Shown piece after piece: positions 8,271 to 16,840 of a stretch of DNA of 38,991 nt. The notes under the pieces were generated by a model, which saw only the letters and a list, made by a program, of their open reading frames with translations, made no database searches and had not been told where the DNA came from. Position 1 is the stretch's first letter. Every line of letters begins with the position of its first letter. The stretch is from an uncultured Eubacteriales bacterium (GTDB lineage Bacteria > Bacillota > Clostridia > Christensenellales > Aristaeellaceae). Location: assembly GCA_902785105.1 (NCBI GenBank), contig CACZXF010000010.1:1-38991 (forward strand). Reading direction: 5' to 3'. The position numbers and the translations under genes are program-made.

Positions 8271-10855
8271 ATTCGCTTTGCCTTTTCATTCAGCTCGTAG
8301 AGCTTGTTCAGCGCGTCCAGGGGTGTCATGCTGACCACGTCCAGGGCTGCGATCTCCTGGGCCAGCTCCATGGGCTGGAAATCCATCAGGCCGAGCTGGC
8401 GGTCCCTGGTCTTGTGCTCCTTTAATATGTTCTGGCCGAGGTTGCCGCGCTGCTGGTCGTCCACCTCCAACTTCGCCATAATCTGACGGGCACGGGCAAT
8501 CAGCGACTTGGGCAGCCCCGCCAGCCGCGCCACAGAGACGCCGAAGCTCTTGTCCGCGCCGCCGCGCACGATCTTCCGGAGGAATATGACGTCCTCGCCC
8601 TGCTCCCGCGCGGTGATGCGGAAGTTGACCACGCCGGGGAGCTGTCCCTCCAGCTCGGACAGCTCGTGATAGTGGGTGGCGAACAGCGTCCGTGCGCCGC
8701 ATTTCTCCGAGGCGATGTACTCCACCGCCGCCCAGGCGATGGACAGGCCGTCGAAGGTGGAAGTCCCCCGCCCCACCTCGTCCAGTATCAGCAGGCTCTG
8801 AGGCGTGGCGAATTTCAGTATCGTCGCCATCTCGGCCATCTCCACCATGAAGGTGGACTGGCCGCCGTAGAGGTCATCAGAGGCGCCGATGCGGGTGAAT
8901 ATACGGTCCGTCAGCGCGATGTCCGCCGATTCCGCGGGCACAAAGGAGCCCATGTGGGCCATCAGCACGATCAGCGCCACCTGCCGCATATAGGTGGATT
9001 TGCCCGCCATGTTGGGGCCGGTGATGATCATGACTCGCTCGTCCGCATTCAGCGCCGTGTCGTTGGGCACGAAGCGCTCCCGGCCGATGGATTCCTCCAC
9101 CACGGGGTGACGGCCATTGACGATGGCGTAGCGCCCTTCGTCATTGATGGCCGGGCGGGTGTAGCCGTAATCCGAAGCCGCCTGGCTCAGGGACAGCAGC
9201 ACGTCCAGCGTCTTTAGGGCGTTGACGGTCTCCTGGAGCCCCGGCAGCGCCGCCTTCAGCTTTTCGCGGATGGCGGTGAACAGCTCGTATTCCAGCTTGA
9301 TGGCGTTTTCCTGAGCCCCTAAGATTCGACCCTCCAGCGTCTTTAACTCATCGGTAATGTAGCGCTCCGCATTGGCCAGGGTCTGCTTGCGGACATAATC
9401 ATAGGGCACCTGTCCGAGAAAGGACTTCGTGACCTCGATGTAATAGCCGAATACCCGGTTGTAACCCACCTTCAGATTTTTGATGCCGGTCTTTTCCCGC
9501 TCGCGCGTCTCGATCTGGGCGATGTAGCCCTTGCCGTTTTCGGAGATGTCCTTCAGCTCGTCCAGCTCCGCGTTGTAACCCCGGCGGATGATGCCGCCAT
9601 CCTTCACGGAGAGCGGAGCCTCCGGGTCAATGGCGTCGAAAAGCTCGTCCTGCAAGATTGGCATGGGATCGAGGCGGTTTAATGTGTCCCGTATGAGCTG
9701 GGCCTCAAAGATTCCTGCCAGTTCCTTAATGCGGGGGATGCATTGGAGCGTGCGTGCCAGAGACAAACATTCTCTTGCGTTGACGGCATCGTAGGCGATG
9801 CGGCTCAGCAAGCGTTCCACGTCGTAGACCTCGTCGAACACATCCCGCAGTTCCCCGGCAGTTATGGGGTCGCGCTGCAATTGCGCCACGGCATCCAGCC
9901 GCGCCTCAATGTCGGTCTTCTCCCGCAGGGGGCGCTCGATCCACGCCCGGAGTAGGCGACTGCCCATGGAGGTGCGGGTCTTGTCCAGAATCCATAAGAG
10001 ACTCCCCCGCCGCCCCTTACCGCGGACGGTCTCGGTCAGCTCGAGGTTCTTGAGTGCCACGCGATCCAGCGCCAATCGGCGCTCAGCATCATAGGCACGA
10101 GCGGCGACGATGTGCTGCAAGGCGTTCTTCTGGGTCTCCGTCAGATAGGCCAGCAGCGCGCCAGCAGCGCAGACCGCCAGCTTCTGTCCGTCGAAGCCCA
10201 GCTCCTGTATGGATTTGCCGAAGTGAGCGGACATGACCTTCGCGGCAAAAGCATAGGCAAAACGATCTGGGCCCAGAGCTTCCGCCTGCCGTCCGCGCTC
10301 CGGTTCAAAGTTTAATAGAGCCTCCTTATCGTTGACCACTATCTCACTTGGGTTCAGGCGGGCCAGCTCGTCCGTCAGTTTGGCCTGAATATCCTGCACC
10401 TGATAAAGATAAAACTCGCCGGTAGATACGTCGCAGAAGGCCACGCCAGCCTGATTCTTCCGCAGACACAGTGCGGCGATGTAGTTGGGCCTGCCCTCCT
10501 CCAGCATGTTGGTCTCGATGACCGTGCCGGGGGACACGATGCGGATGATCTCCCGCTCCACCAGTCCTTTGGAGAGGGCGGGGTCCGTCATCTGTTCACA
10601 GATGGCAACCTTGTAGCCCTTCTCGATGAGCTTTTGCAGATAGTTATCCACCGCGTGGTAGGGCACGCCGCACATGGGGGCGCGCTCAGAAAGACCGCAG
10701 TCCTTGCCCGTCAGCGTCAGCTCCAGCTCCCGCGAAACCAGCTTCGCGTCCTCAAAGAACATCTCATAGAAGTCGCCCAGCCGGAAAAACAATATGCAGT
10801 CCGGGTTCTTCTCCTTGATTTCCATGTATTGCTGCATCATCGGCGTCAGGGGCAT
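8267..10855 (-). CDS. mutS: DNA mismatch repair protein MutS
   Basis: Recognises base mismatches and small loops and recruits MutL. 862 residues, standard length. The N-terminus PLTPMMQQYMEIKE is typical, with the mismatch-wedging F-x-E in LGDFYEMFFEDA. The C-terminal ATPase has the Walker A ITGPNMAGKSTYMRQ and the DEVGRGTSTFDG region, followed by a helix-turn-helix dimerisation tail. The ATG at 10855 is chosen because AGGTG lies six bases upstream; an in-frame GTG at 10864 is part of that Shine-Dalgarno region. It precedes the GNAT gene and mutL in one operon. Confidence 0.98.
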   Translation of the reverse strand: MPLTPMMQQYMEIKEKNPDCILFFRLGDFYEMFFEDAKLVSRELELTLTGKDCGLSERAPMCGVPYHAVDNYLQKLIEKGYKVAICEQMTDPALSKGLVEREIIRIVSPGTVIETNMLEEGRPNYIAALCLRKNQAGVAFCDVSTGEFYLYQVQDIQAKLTDELARLNPSEIVVNDKEALLNFEPERGRQAEALGPDRFAYAFAAKVMSAHFGKSIQELGFDGQKLAVCAAGALLAYLTETQKNALQHIVAARAYDAERRLALDRVALKNLELTETVRGKGRRGSLLWILDKTRTSMGSRLLRAWIERPLREKTDIEARLDAVAQLQRDPITAGELRDVFDEVYDVERLLSRIAYDAVNARECLSLARTLQCIPRIKELAGIFEAQLIRDTLNRLDPMPILQDELFDAIDPEAPLSVKDGGIIRRGYNAELDELKDISENGKGYIAQIETREREKTGIKNLKVGYNRVFGYYIEVTKSFLGQVPYDYVRKQTLANAERYITDELKTLEGRILGAQENAIKLEYELFTAIREKLKAALPGLQETVNALKTLDVLLSLSQAASDYGYTRPAINDEGRYAIVNGRHPVVEESIGRERFVPNDTALNADERVMIITGPNMAGKSTYMRQVALIVLMAHMGSFVPAESADIALTDRIFTRIGASDDLYGGQSTFMVEMAEMATILKFATPQSLLILDEVGRGTSTFDGLSIAWAAVEYIASEKCGARTLFATHYHELSELEGQLPGVVNFRITAREQGEDVIFLRKIVRGGADKSFGVSVARLAGLPKSLIARARQIMAKLEVDDQQRGNLGQNILKEHKTRDRQLGLMDFQPMELAQEIAALDVVSMTPLDALNKLYELNEKAKRI

Positions 10856-10896
10856 GTGTCTCACCTCGCGTGTTTCATCTGTATGCGTATTACTTT

Positions 10897-11289
10897 TTAA
10901 TGGCAGCCGCTGCAGGAGGAGCAGTCGCCCTCGCAGCCCGCCTCGTCCATGCGGCCGGTGACGATGAACTGGAGCACCTGGTTGATCTGGCCTATGAGGC
11001 TGTTGAAGGCGTTGCGGGCGTCAGTGAGGGCCACCACGTCGTCGATCATCTGCATCCGGTCCTGAAGCGCGTCCATCTCGTCAGAAAGGCGCTTCATGGC
11101 CACGGGATCGGGATTGTCGGAGTGCATCAGCTCATGGAGCGCACCCCGCTTCTCGATGAAATCCGCCATGGTCTGGGCGGCGTCGGCGTTGGCCATGGCC
11201 TTGTCCTCGGCGGCCTTCATGTTCAAGTATGCCTCGCTCTGCAAAAGGGCCTCGCCCAGCTCGCGGGTCTTCTGAAATACCATATCCAT
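10897..11289 (-). CDS. YlbF/YmcA-family protein with a cysteine-rich tail
   Basis: 130-residue helical protein of the YlbF/YmcA family (VFQKTRELGEALLQSEAY...). In Bacillus subtilis, YlbF, YmcA and YaaT form a complex that carries iron-sulfur clusters and modulates RNase Y and development. The tail GCEGDCSSCSGCH has four closely spaced cysteines suited to Fe-S binding. It lies directly after miaB and before mutS, matching the miaB-ymcA-(cotE)-mutS-mutL order of B. subtilis. GGAGG sits nine bases before the ATG. Whether it is the YmcA or YlbF orthologue is not clear from the sequence alone. Confidence 0.85.
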   Translation of the reverse strand: MDMVFQKTRELGEALLQSEAYLNMKAAEDKAMANADAAQTMADFIEKRGALHELMHSDNPDPVAMKRLSDEMDALQDRMQMIDDVVALTDARNAFNSLIGQINQVLQFIVTGRMDEAGCEGDCSSCSGCH

Positions 11290-11294
11290 ATCAA

Positions 11295-12689
11295 TTAACC
11301 TCCGATGATTCTGCCCCGCAGAGTGTTTCGCCCGGCGGAGGTGATTTCCACATCCACAAATTTGCCGATCAGCGACGGGTCGCCGGGGAAGTTGACCATG
11401 TGGCCCCGGGGTGTCTTGCCGCCGATCTGGCTCGCGTCACGGGTGGAGGCAGCCTCCACCAGCACCTGCTCTCTCTTCCCCACCTGCGCCGACAGCGTTT
11501 CAAAGGTGATGGCCTGCTGCAGCTCGATCAGCCGTTGGATGCGCTCGCTCTTGACGCTCTCCGGCGTGTCGTCGGGCAGCTCCGCCGCGCGGGTGCCCTG
11601 ACGGGGAGAGAATATAAAGGTGTAGGCGGCGTCGAAGCGCACCTGGCGGACCAGGTCCATGGTTTCCTCGAACTGCTCCAGCGTCTCGCCGGGGAAGCCG
11701 ACGATGATGTCGCTGGTCAGGCCGATATCCGGGCAGGTTTTCCGAAGTTTTTCAACCAGTGACAGGTAGTGCTCATGGGTATAGCGCCGGTTCATCCGCC
11801 TTAAAACCTCATCGCTGCCCGCCTGCACCGGCAGGTGGAGCTGGGGCATCAGGTGTTCAAGTTCGCCAAAGGCTGCAATCAGCTCATCCGACAGGTCCTT
11901 CGGGTGGCTGGTCATGAAGCGTATTCTGGGGATGCCCAGCCGGTCTACGCGCCGCAGCAGCTCCGCGAATTCCGCGCCGCCGCCTCGATAGGAATTGACG
12001 TTCTGACCCAGCAGCATGATCTCCTGGACGCCCTGATCCTGCAGGCGCACGCACTCCTCAAGGATGGCCTCCGGCGTGCGGGAGCGCTCCCTGCCCCGGA
12101 CATGGGGCACGATGCAGTAGGTGCAGAAGTTATCGCAACCATACATGATGTTCACAAATCCCATGAACTGGGACTTGCGCTTCTCCGGCAGACCCTCCAC
12201 CACCTCGCCGTCGATGTCCATGACCTCGATGACGGGTCGGCGCTCCGTCAGCACCCGCCAGATGTATTCCGGCAGCTTATACATGTTGTGGGTGCCGTAG
12301 ACCAGGTCGATGAAGGGATAACGTTTTTTCATCATCGCAGCCATGCCCTTTTCCTGGGTCATGCAGCCGCCCACACATATCATCAGGTCAGGCTTGACCT
12401 TCTTCAGCTCCTTCAGCCAGATCACATTGCCCAGCGCTTTATTCTCCGCGTTTTCACGAACGCAGCAGGTGTTGTAGAGGATCAGGTCGGCTTCCTCCCG
12501 GCTGGGGGCCTGAGTCATGCCCATCTGCTCCAGCATACCGGCAATGGATTCCGAGTCCCTCTCGTTCATCTGGCAGCCCATGGAGACGATATGATACTTA
12601 TGAGGACGAACGTCCATCGCCTCCACCAGCTTCATGAATTCCCGCTGGCGCTCCATTTCGCGCTCGGGCACGATCGGCCTCTCTTTCAT
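11295..12689 (-). CDS. miaB: tRNA-2-methylthio-N6-dimethylallyladenosine synthase MiaB
   Basis: Radical SAM methylthiotransferase converting i6A37 to ms2i6A37 in tRNA, the step after MiaA. 464 residues. The N-terminal MTTase domain has three cluster cysteines (SMGCQMNERDSE, NTCCVREN, GGCMTQE). The radical SAM motif is CDNFCTYCIVPHVRGRE, and the C-terminus is a TRAM RNA-binding domain. An N-terminal extension of about 30 residues precedes the family core, as in B. subtilis MiaB. It is followed by ylbF after five bases. Confidence 0.97.
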   Translation of the reverse strand: MKERPIVPEREMERQREFMKLVEAMDVRPHKYHIVSMGCQMNERDSESIAGMLEQMGMTQAPSREEADLILYNTCCVRENAENKALGNVIWLKELKKVKPDLMICVGGCMTQEKGMAAMMKKRYPFIDLVYGTHNMYKLPEYIWRVLTERRPVIEVMDIDGEVVEGLPEKRKSQFMGFVNIMYGCDNFCTYCIVPHVRGRERSRTPEAILEECVRLQDQGVQEIMLLGQNVNSYRGGGAEFAELLRRVDRLGIPRIRFMTSHPKDLSDELIAAFGELEHLMPQLHLPVQAGSDEVLRRMNRRYTHEHYLSLVEKLRKTCPDIGLTSDIIVGFPGETLEQFEETMDLVRQVRFDAAYTFIFSPRQGTRAAELPDDTPESVKSERIQRLIELQQAITFETLSAQVGKREQVLVEAASTRDASQIGGKTPRGHMVNFPGDPSLIGKFVDVEITSAGRNTLRGRIIGG

Positions 12690-12707
12690 GGAAAATACCT
12701 CGTTTCC

Positions 12708-14156
12708 TCAAATCCTCGTCCCGCGCGGACGGCTTTCATCCGCCGGGGAGATGTCATATTCACCGGGTTTCATTTTTGTATCTGGGTCGGCGTACACCGT
12801 GCCGCCGGGACTGCCGATGGTCCTGAGCCAGCCCGTCACCTCGGGACAGGCCGTGACCATTAGCGGGTTGTCCTCGCCCCCGCGCTGCCTTCGCCATATC
12901 TCATGGATGATCCGCCGGGCGGTGGTCTCGTGGGAGGGCGTCATGCCGTCCCCGCCGCAGTTTGAGCAGATATGCAAAAGCTGCTGGGACAGGGGCTTGC
13001 GCTCCTTCTTGCGGGTCAGCTCTATAAGCCCCAGACCGGTCATGCCCACCACAGTCAGTCGACTTCGGTCTGTTTTTGCAAGCATTCGAAGGAGATCGAG
13101 CAGCTTTTCGTTGTTCTCGGCATCCTTCATGTCGATAAAATCGACGATGATGATGCCGCCGATATCCCGCAGCCGAATTTGACGGACCAATTCCTCCGCC
13201 GCCTCGCAGTTCAGGCGGAAGATCGTATCCTCCAAATCCTTCCTGCCGGTGAATTTGCCAGTGTTGACGTCTATGACGGTCATGGCCTCGGTCTGCTCGA
13301 TGACGAGGGAACCGCCGCTCTTGAGCCAGACGTATTTGCGCAGAGCTTTGTCCAGCTGGGCATCCACGCGATAGAGGTCGAAAAGCGGCGTCGGGCTGTC
13401 ATGAAGCCGAATCCGGCCGGTTTCCCCTGCCAGTGAAATCAATTTATCATACAGGGATTGACCATCCGCCCAGACCGATTCCACGCTATTGTCCAGCATA
13501 TCCCGAACGCAGCGCAGAGTGAGCGATGTGTTGGAAAAGATCTGCTTCGGCGCGATGCTATGTTCGGCCTGTCGCTGAATCGTCTGCCATTGAGCTGTCA
13601 GAGCGGCCCATTCCATTTTTAAGGCTTCCTGTGAGGCGTTTCCCGACGCTGTGCGGATGATGACGCCCATGCCGCTTCCTTCTGTCAAGGCTTTTGCAAC
13701 GTCCCGCAAGCGGCGGCGTCCGGCGGGATCGGTGATTTTCTTTGAGACACCGATGTATTCCACATCCGTCAAAAGCACCATCAACTGCCCTGGCAGTGTA
13801 ATGTGGCAGGACAAACGGTGGCCCTTCTGGCCAGATTGTGCCTTGATGACCTGCACAAGCATTTCGCTGCCGGGGCGGGCCAGCTTTTCAATGCGAAGAT
13901 CACTGAGTTTATCAGACAGACTCCGGTCGGTTATTTGTATGTCATTGGCGCTTAAAAAGCCGTTCTTTTCCTGACCGATGTCCACAAAGGCAGCGTTCAT
14001 GCCGGGGATTACGTTTTCCACACGACCCAGATAGATAGAGCCGGTGACGTCGTCCCCGCCTGGGCGTTCAACGTACAGCTCACAGAGGCGGTTGTCCTCG
14101 ATGACTGCCAGCCGGGTTTCGCCCCGCAGCGATTCCAGTAACAGTGTCCGCTTCAT
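12708..14156 (-). CDS. rng: Ribonuclease E/G family protein
   Basis: Single-strand endoribonuclease for rRNA and mRNA processing; 482 residues, RNase G size, without the long RNase E scaffold tail. An S1-type domain at the N-terminus (GSIYLGRVENVIPGMNAAFVDIG) is followed by the catalytic DNase I-like part with VIDVNTGKFTGRKDLEDTI and GGIIIVDFIDM, supplying the metal-binding aspartates, then the zinc-link CSNCGG. Its ATG overlaps the stop of the DUF2344 gene (ATGA), so the two are translationally coupled. The radical SAM-DUF2344-rng order recurs in Clostridia. Confidence 0.95.
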   Translation of the reverse strand: MKRTLLLESLRGETRLAVIEDNRLCELYVERPGGDDVTGSIYLGRVENVIPGMNAAFVDIGQEKNGFLSANDIQITDRSLSDKLSDLRIEKLARPGSEMLVQVIKAQSGQKGHRLSCHITLPGQLMVLLTDVEYIGVSKKITDPAGRRRLRDVAKALTEGSGMGVIIRTASGNASQEALKMEWAALTAQWQTIQRQAEHSIAPKQIFSNTSLTLRCVRDMLDNSVESVWADGQSLYDKLISLAGETGRIRLHDSPTPLFDLYRVDAQLDKALRKYVWLKSGGSLVIEQTEAMTVIDVNTGKFTGRKDLEDTIFRLNCEAAEELVRQIRLRDIGGIIIVDFIDMKDAENNEKLLDLLRMLAKTDRSRLTVVGMTGLGLIELTRKKERKPLSQQLLHICSNCGGDGMTPSHETTARRIIHEIWRRQRGGEDNPLMVTACPEVTGWLRTIGSPGGTVYADPDTKMKPGEYDISPADESRPRGTRI

Positions 14157-14815
14157 AGCACCATCAGCGGCTGAACCGCGCCGCTCGCGTCCTCACCCAA
14201 CAGCATCAGGCGGTGGATCTTCGCCTCGGGTACTTCCACGCCAGCCATGTCCGACAGGGTTTTAAGAAACAGGTCCGGCTTCAGCGTATCCTTTTCGGTG
14301 AGCATCAGGCGACAGAACAGACCGCAGTCTGTTTGATGAACGTCGATGGCCAGCGGACGTATGTCGATCTCTCGTTCGCCGGATTTGGTCTTGCGCATCG
14401 CCATCACCGAATCACGGGCCAGAAAGGCGGGAATCTGTGCCAGTACGGCGTCGCCATTCTCAATTGTGATGGCGTAATCCGACATCCGTACCTGAGACAT
14501 GGGCGCAGGGTGTCTGTCGTCGATCATGCGCACCTCAAGCACGGGCAGATCCTCGGGCAACGCGGCCCTCACCGCCGCCTCCACCCGGCCCCGGCCCATG
14601 GGTGCGGCCAGCTTGATGTCGATGACCTCATATTCCGAGGTCCAGCCCAGAGCCAGCGCCGAGCCGAAGGACATCACCGGATGGGGATTGAATCCCTGTG
14701 ACCAGGCGATGGGCAGGCCCGTGCGGTTCACGGCCCGTTGAAAGAAGCGCTGCAAATCCAGATGGGAGATGAAGCGCAGGCGCGGCTGCTTGCCGAAACG
14801 AATCAGTGCTCTCAT
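14153..14815 (-). CDS. DUF2344 (TIGR03936-type) radical SAM-linked protein
   Basis: 220-residue protein of the DUF2344 family, recognised by RFGKQPRLRFISHLDLQRFF near the N-terminus and the SQGFNPHPVMSFG motif. The family is found beside, or fused to, the large radical SAM protein encoded just upstream, and its function is not established. The ATG at 14815 is preceded by AGGGGG seven bases away and overlaps the upstream stop (ATGA); an in-frame GTG at 14821 is less likely. Tight overlaps on both sides suggest that the three products act together, perhaps on RNA. Confidence 0.88.
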   Translation of the reverse strand: MRALIRFGKQPRLRFISHLDLQRFFQRAVNRTGLPIAWSQGFNPHPVMSFGSALALGWTSEYEVIDIKLAAPMGRGRVEAAVRAALPEDLPVLEVRMIDDRHPAPMSQVRMSDYAITIENGDAVLAQIPAFLARDSVMAMRKTKSGEREIDIRPLAIDVHQTDCGLFCRLMLTEKDTLKPDLFLKTLSDMAGVEVPEAKIHRLMLLGEDASGAVQPLMVL

Positions 14816-16659
14816 ACGCACGCCCCCTCATAACGCTTCATGCCGCAGCCGGTGCAGCCCTTGCGGCAGTCCTGGGTGCATTCCGCCCGCTGGGCCTTGT
14901 GCCACTCGCGGAGCATGTAGGCTTTTGTCACGCCGCAGTCGAGGTGGTCCCAGGGGAAGACCTCGTCCTCCGAGCGTGGCCGTGTGGCGTAGAAATCGGG
15001 ATCAAGGCCGCAATCTTCAAACGCTTTGAGCCACAGGTCATAGCAGAACTGGTCGCTCCAGCCGTCGAAGCGGCAGCCAAGCCGCCAGGCGTACTCCAGC
15101 GCTTCGCCCAGTCGTCGGTCGCCACGGGCAAAGACAGCCTCAATATAGCTCAAATCAGGCGCGTGATACTTGAAATCCACGCCCTTGACCTTGGACAATG
15201 CCTGTTTCAGAAGCTGCTGACGGTGGACCACGGTGTCGTAATCCAACTGCGGGGCCCACTGGAAGGGCGTGTCGTTCTTAGGCACGAACACCGATGCGGA
15301 GACGGTGATCCTCAGCCCCGGCGCGCGGCGCTCCTTGGGGATGGAGAAATAGCAGCGGCGCACCTTCTCCGCCAAGTCGGCGATACCCAGCACATCCTCG
15401 TCAGTCTCGGTGGGCAGGCCCAGCATGAAGTAGAGCTTCACCGCCGACCAGCCCTGGCCGAAGGCGTCCGTCACCGAGCGCATCAAATCTTCCTCCGTGA
15501 CGCCCTTGTTGATGACGTCCCGGAGCCTCTGCGTCCCCGCCTCCGGAGCCAGGGTCAGCGCGGTCTTTTTGACCTTCTGAGTTTCCTTCAAAGTGTCAGT
15601 CAGTACGTTATCAATGCGCTGGGAGGGCAGCGCGATGCGGACCCGACGGGCGGCGAATTTCTGAACCATCTGGCGCGCCAGCTCCGGCAGGCAGGAATAG
15701 TCGCCGGAGGACAGGCTCATCAGGGAGACCTCGTCGTAGCCGGTGGAGGACACCAGCTTTTCCGCCATCTCCATCAAATGTTCCAGGCCCCGCTCCCGCA
15801 CCGGGCGGTAGATCATGCCCGCCTGGCAGAAGCGACAGCCCCGGGTGCAGCCCCGGAAGATCTCCAGCATGATGCGGTTGTGGACGATCTCGCCGTAAGG
15901 CACGATGATCCGCTCGGGATAGCTGACCTCGTCCAGCTTCGGCAGCATGGCCTTCATGACCACGGCTGGCGCGCCGCTGTCGGGCTTGGGTGTGACGGCC
16001 TGAATGGTACCGTCATCGTTGTAGCTCACATCGTACAGCGAGGGCACATAGATGCCGGGGATGGACGCGCACATCTTTAAGTATTCTTCCCTTGGCTTGC
16101 CCGACGCCTTCCATGCCTTATAGACGTCGATGGTCTGCATGGTCTCCACCTCGCCGTCTCCGATGGCGAAGAGGTCAACGAAGGGCACCAAGGGCTCCGG
16201 ATTGAAGGCGCAGGGGCCGCCGCAGATGACGAAGGGGTCGTCATCCGTCCGGTCCTCCCTCCGAAGGGGGATCCCCGCCAGGTCCAGCGCCTCCAGTATA
16301 TTGGTAAAGCTCATCTCGTATTGGAGGGTCACACCCAGCAGGTCGTATTGCTTCACCGGTGTGCGGGATTCCAGCGTGAACAGCGGGATGTCGTTCTGCC
16401 GCATCAGGTCGGCCATGTCCACCCACGGGGAAAATACCCGCTCACACCAGGCGTCGTCGCGGGCGTTGATGGCGTGATAGAGTATCTTCATGCCCAGATG
16501 GGACATGCCCACCTCGTAGGTGTCCGGAAACAGAAAGGCGTAGCGCACGGAGACGTCCTCCGGGCGCTTCATCACGGCGTTATACTCGCCGCCCATGTAG
16601 CGCACAGGTTTCTGCACGGACATGAACAGCGCTTCGATACGGTCGGAAAGGGACAACAT
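14812..16659 (-). CDS. B12-binding-domain radical SAM protein, TIGR03960 family
   Basis: 615-residue radical SAM enzyme. The N-terminal half resembles a B12-binding fold (YAFLFPDTYEVGMSHLG), followed by the cluster motif CTRGCRFCQAG and the TIM-barrel core. The C-terminal tail is cysteine rich (CTQDCRKGCTGCG), probably a second metal site. The family is widespread and conserved in Clostridia next to DUF2344 and rng; the substrate is unknown, with a tRNA or rRNA modification role often suspected. GGAGG precedes the ATG, and a candidate promoter lies at 16703-16731. It is the first gene of the long minus-strand series. Confidence 0.9.
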   Translation of the reverse strand: MLSLSDRIEALFMSVQKPVRYMGGEYNAVMKRPEDVSVRYAFLFPDTYEVGMSHLGMKILYHAINARDDAWCERVFSPWVDMADLMRQNDIPLFTLESRTPVKQYDLLGVTLQYEMSFTNILEALDLAGIPLRREDRTDDDPFVICGGPCAFNPEPLVPFVDLFAIGDGEVETMQTIDVYKAWKASGKPREEYLKMCASIPGIYVPSLYDVSYNDDGTIQAVTPKPDSGAPAVVMKAMLPKLDEVSYPERIIVPYGEIVHNRIMLEIFRGCTRGCRFCQAGMIYRPVRERGLEHLMEMAEKLVSSTGYDEVSLMSLSSGDYSCLPELARQMVQKFAARRVRIALPSQRIDNVLTDTLKETQKVKKTALTLAPEAGTQRLRDVINKGVTEEDLMRSVTDAFGQGWSAVKLYFMLGLPTETDEDVLGIADLAEKVRRCYFSIPKERRAPGLRITVSASVFVPKNDTPFQWAPQLDYDTVVHRQQLLKQALSKVKGVDFKYHAPDLSYIEAVFARGDRRLGEALEYAWRLGCRFDGWSDQFCYDLWLKAFEDCGLDPDFYATRPRSEDEVFPWDHLDCGVTKAYMLREWHKAQRAECTQDCRKGCTGCGMKRYEGACV

Positions 16660-16702
16660 GGATTCCTCCAGTACAAGCGAATATTGACAATAATTCTATA
16701 AT

Positions 16703-16731
16703 ACTGTATCACGAATCCGCCTTTTCTTCAA
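16703..16731 (-). promoter_or_regulatory. Candidate sigma-A promoter for the radical SAM-DUF2344-rng series
   Basis: On the minus strand TTGAAG (16731-16726) is followed after 17 bases by TACAGT (16708-16703), about 45 bp before the start codon. The match is moderate. It is back to back with the lysA promoter. Confidence 0.5.
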
Positions 16732-16782
16732 CTTCAAAATGTTAAACAATTCATCATTTCATGAAACGCAACCGAAATACGC

Positions 16783-16811
16783 TTGACGGAAAATATAAAA
16801 ACGAATAATAT
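16783..16811 (+). promoter_or_regulatory. Sigma-A promoter of lysA
   Basis: TTGACG (16783-16788), a 17-base spacer and TAATAT (16806-16811) form a near-consensus promoter in an AT-rich segment, with AGGAG at 16827 and the lysA ATG at 16841. Confidence 0.85.
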
Positions 16812-16840
16812 AGTGGATATGCGGACAGGAGTGAATAATT

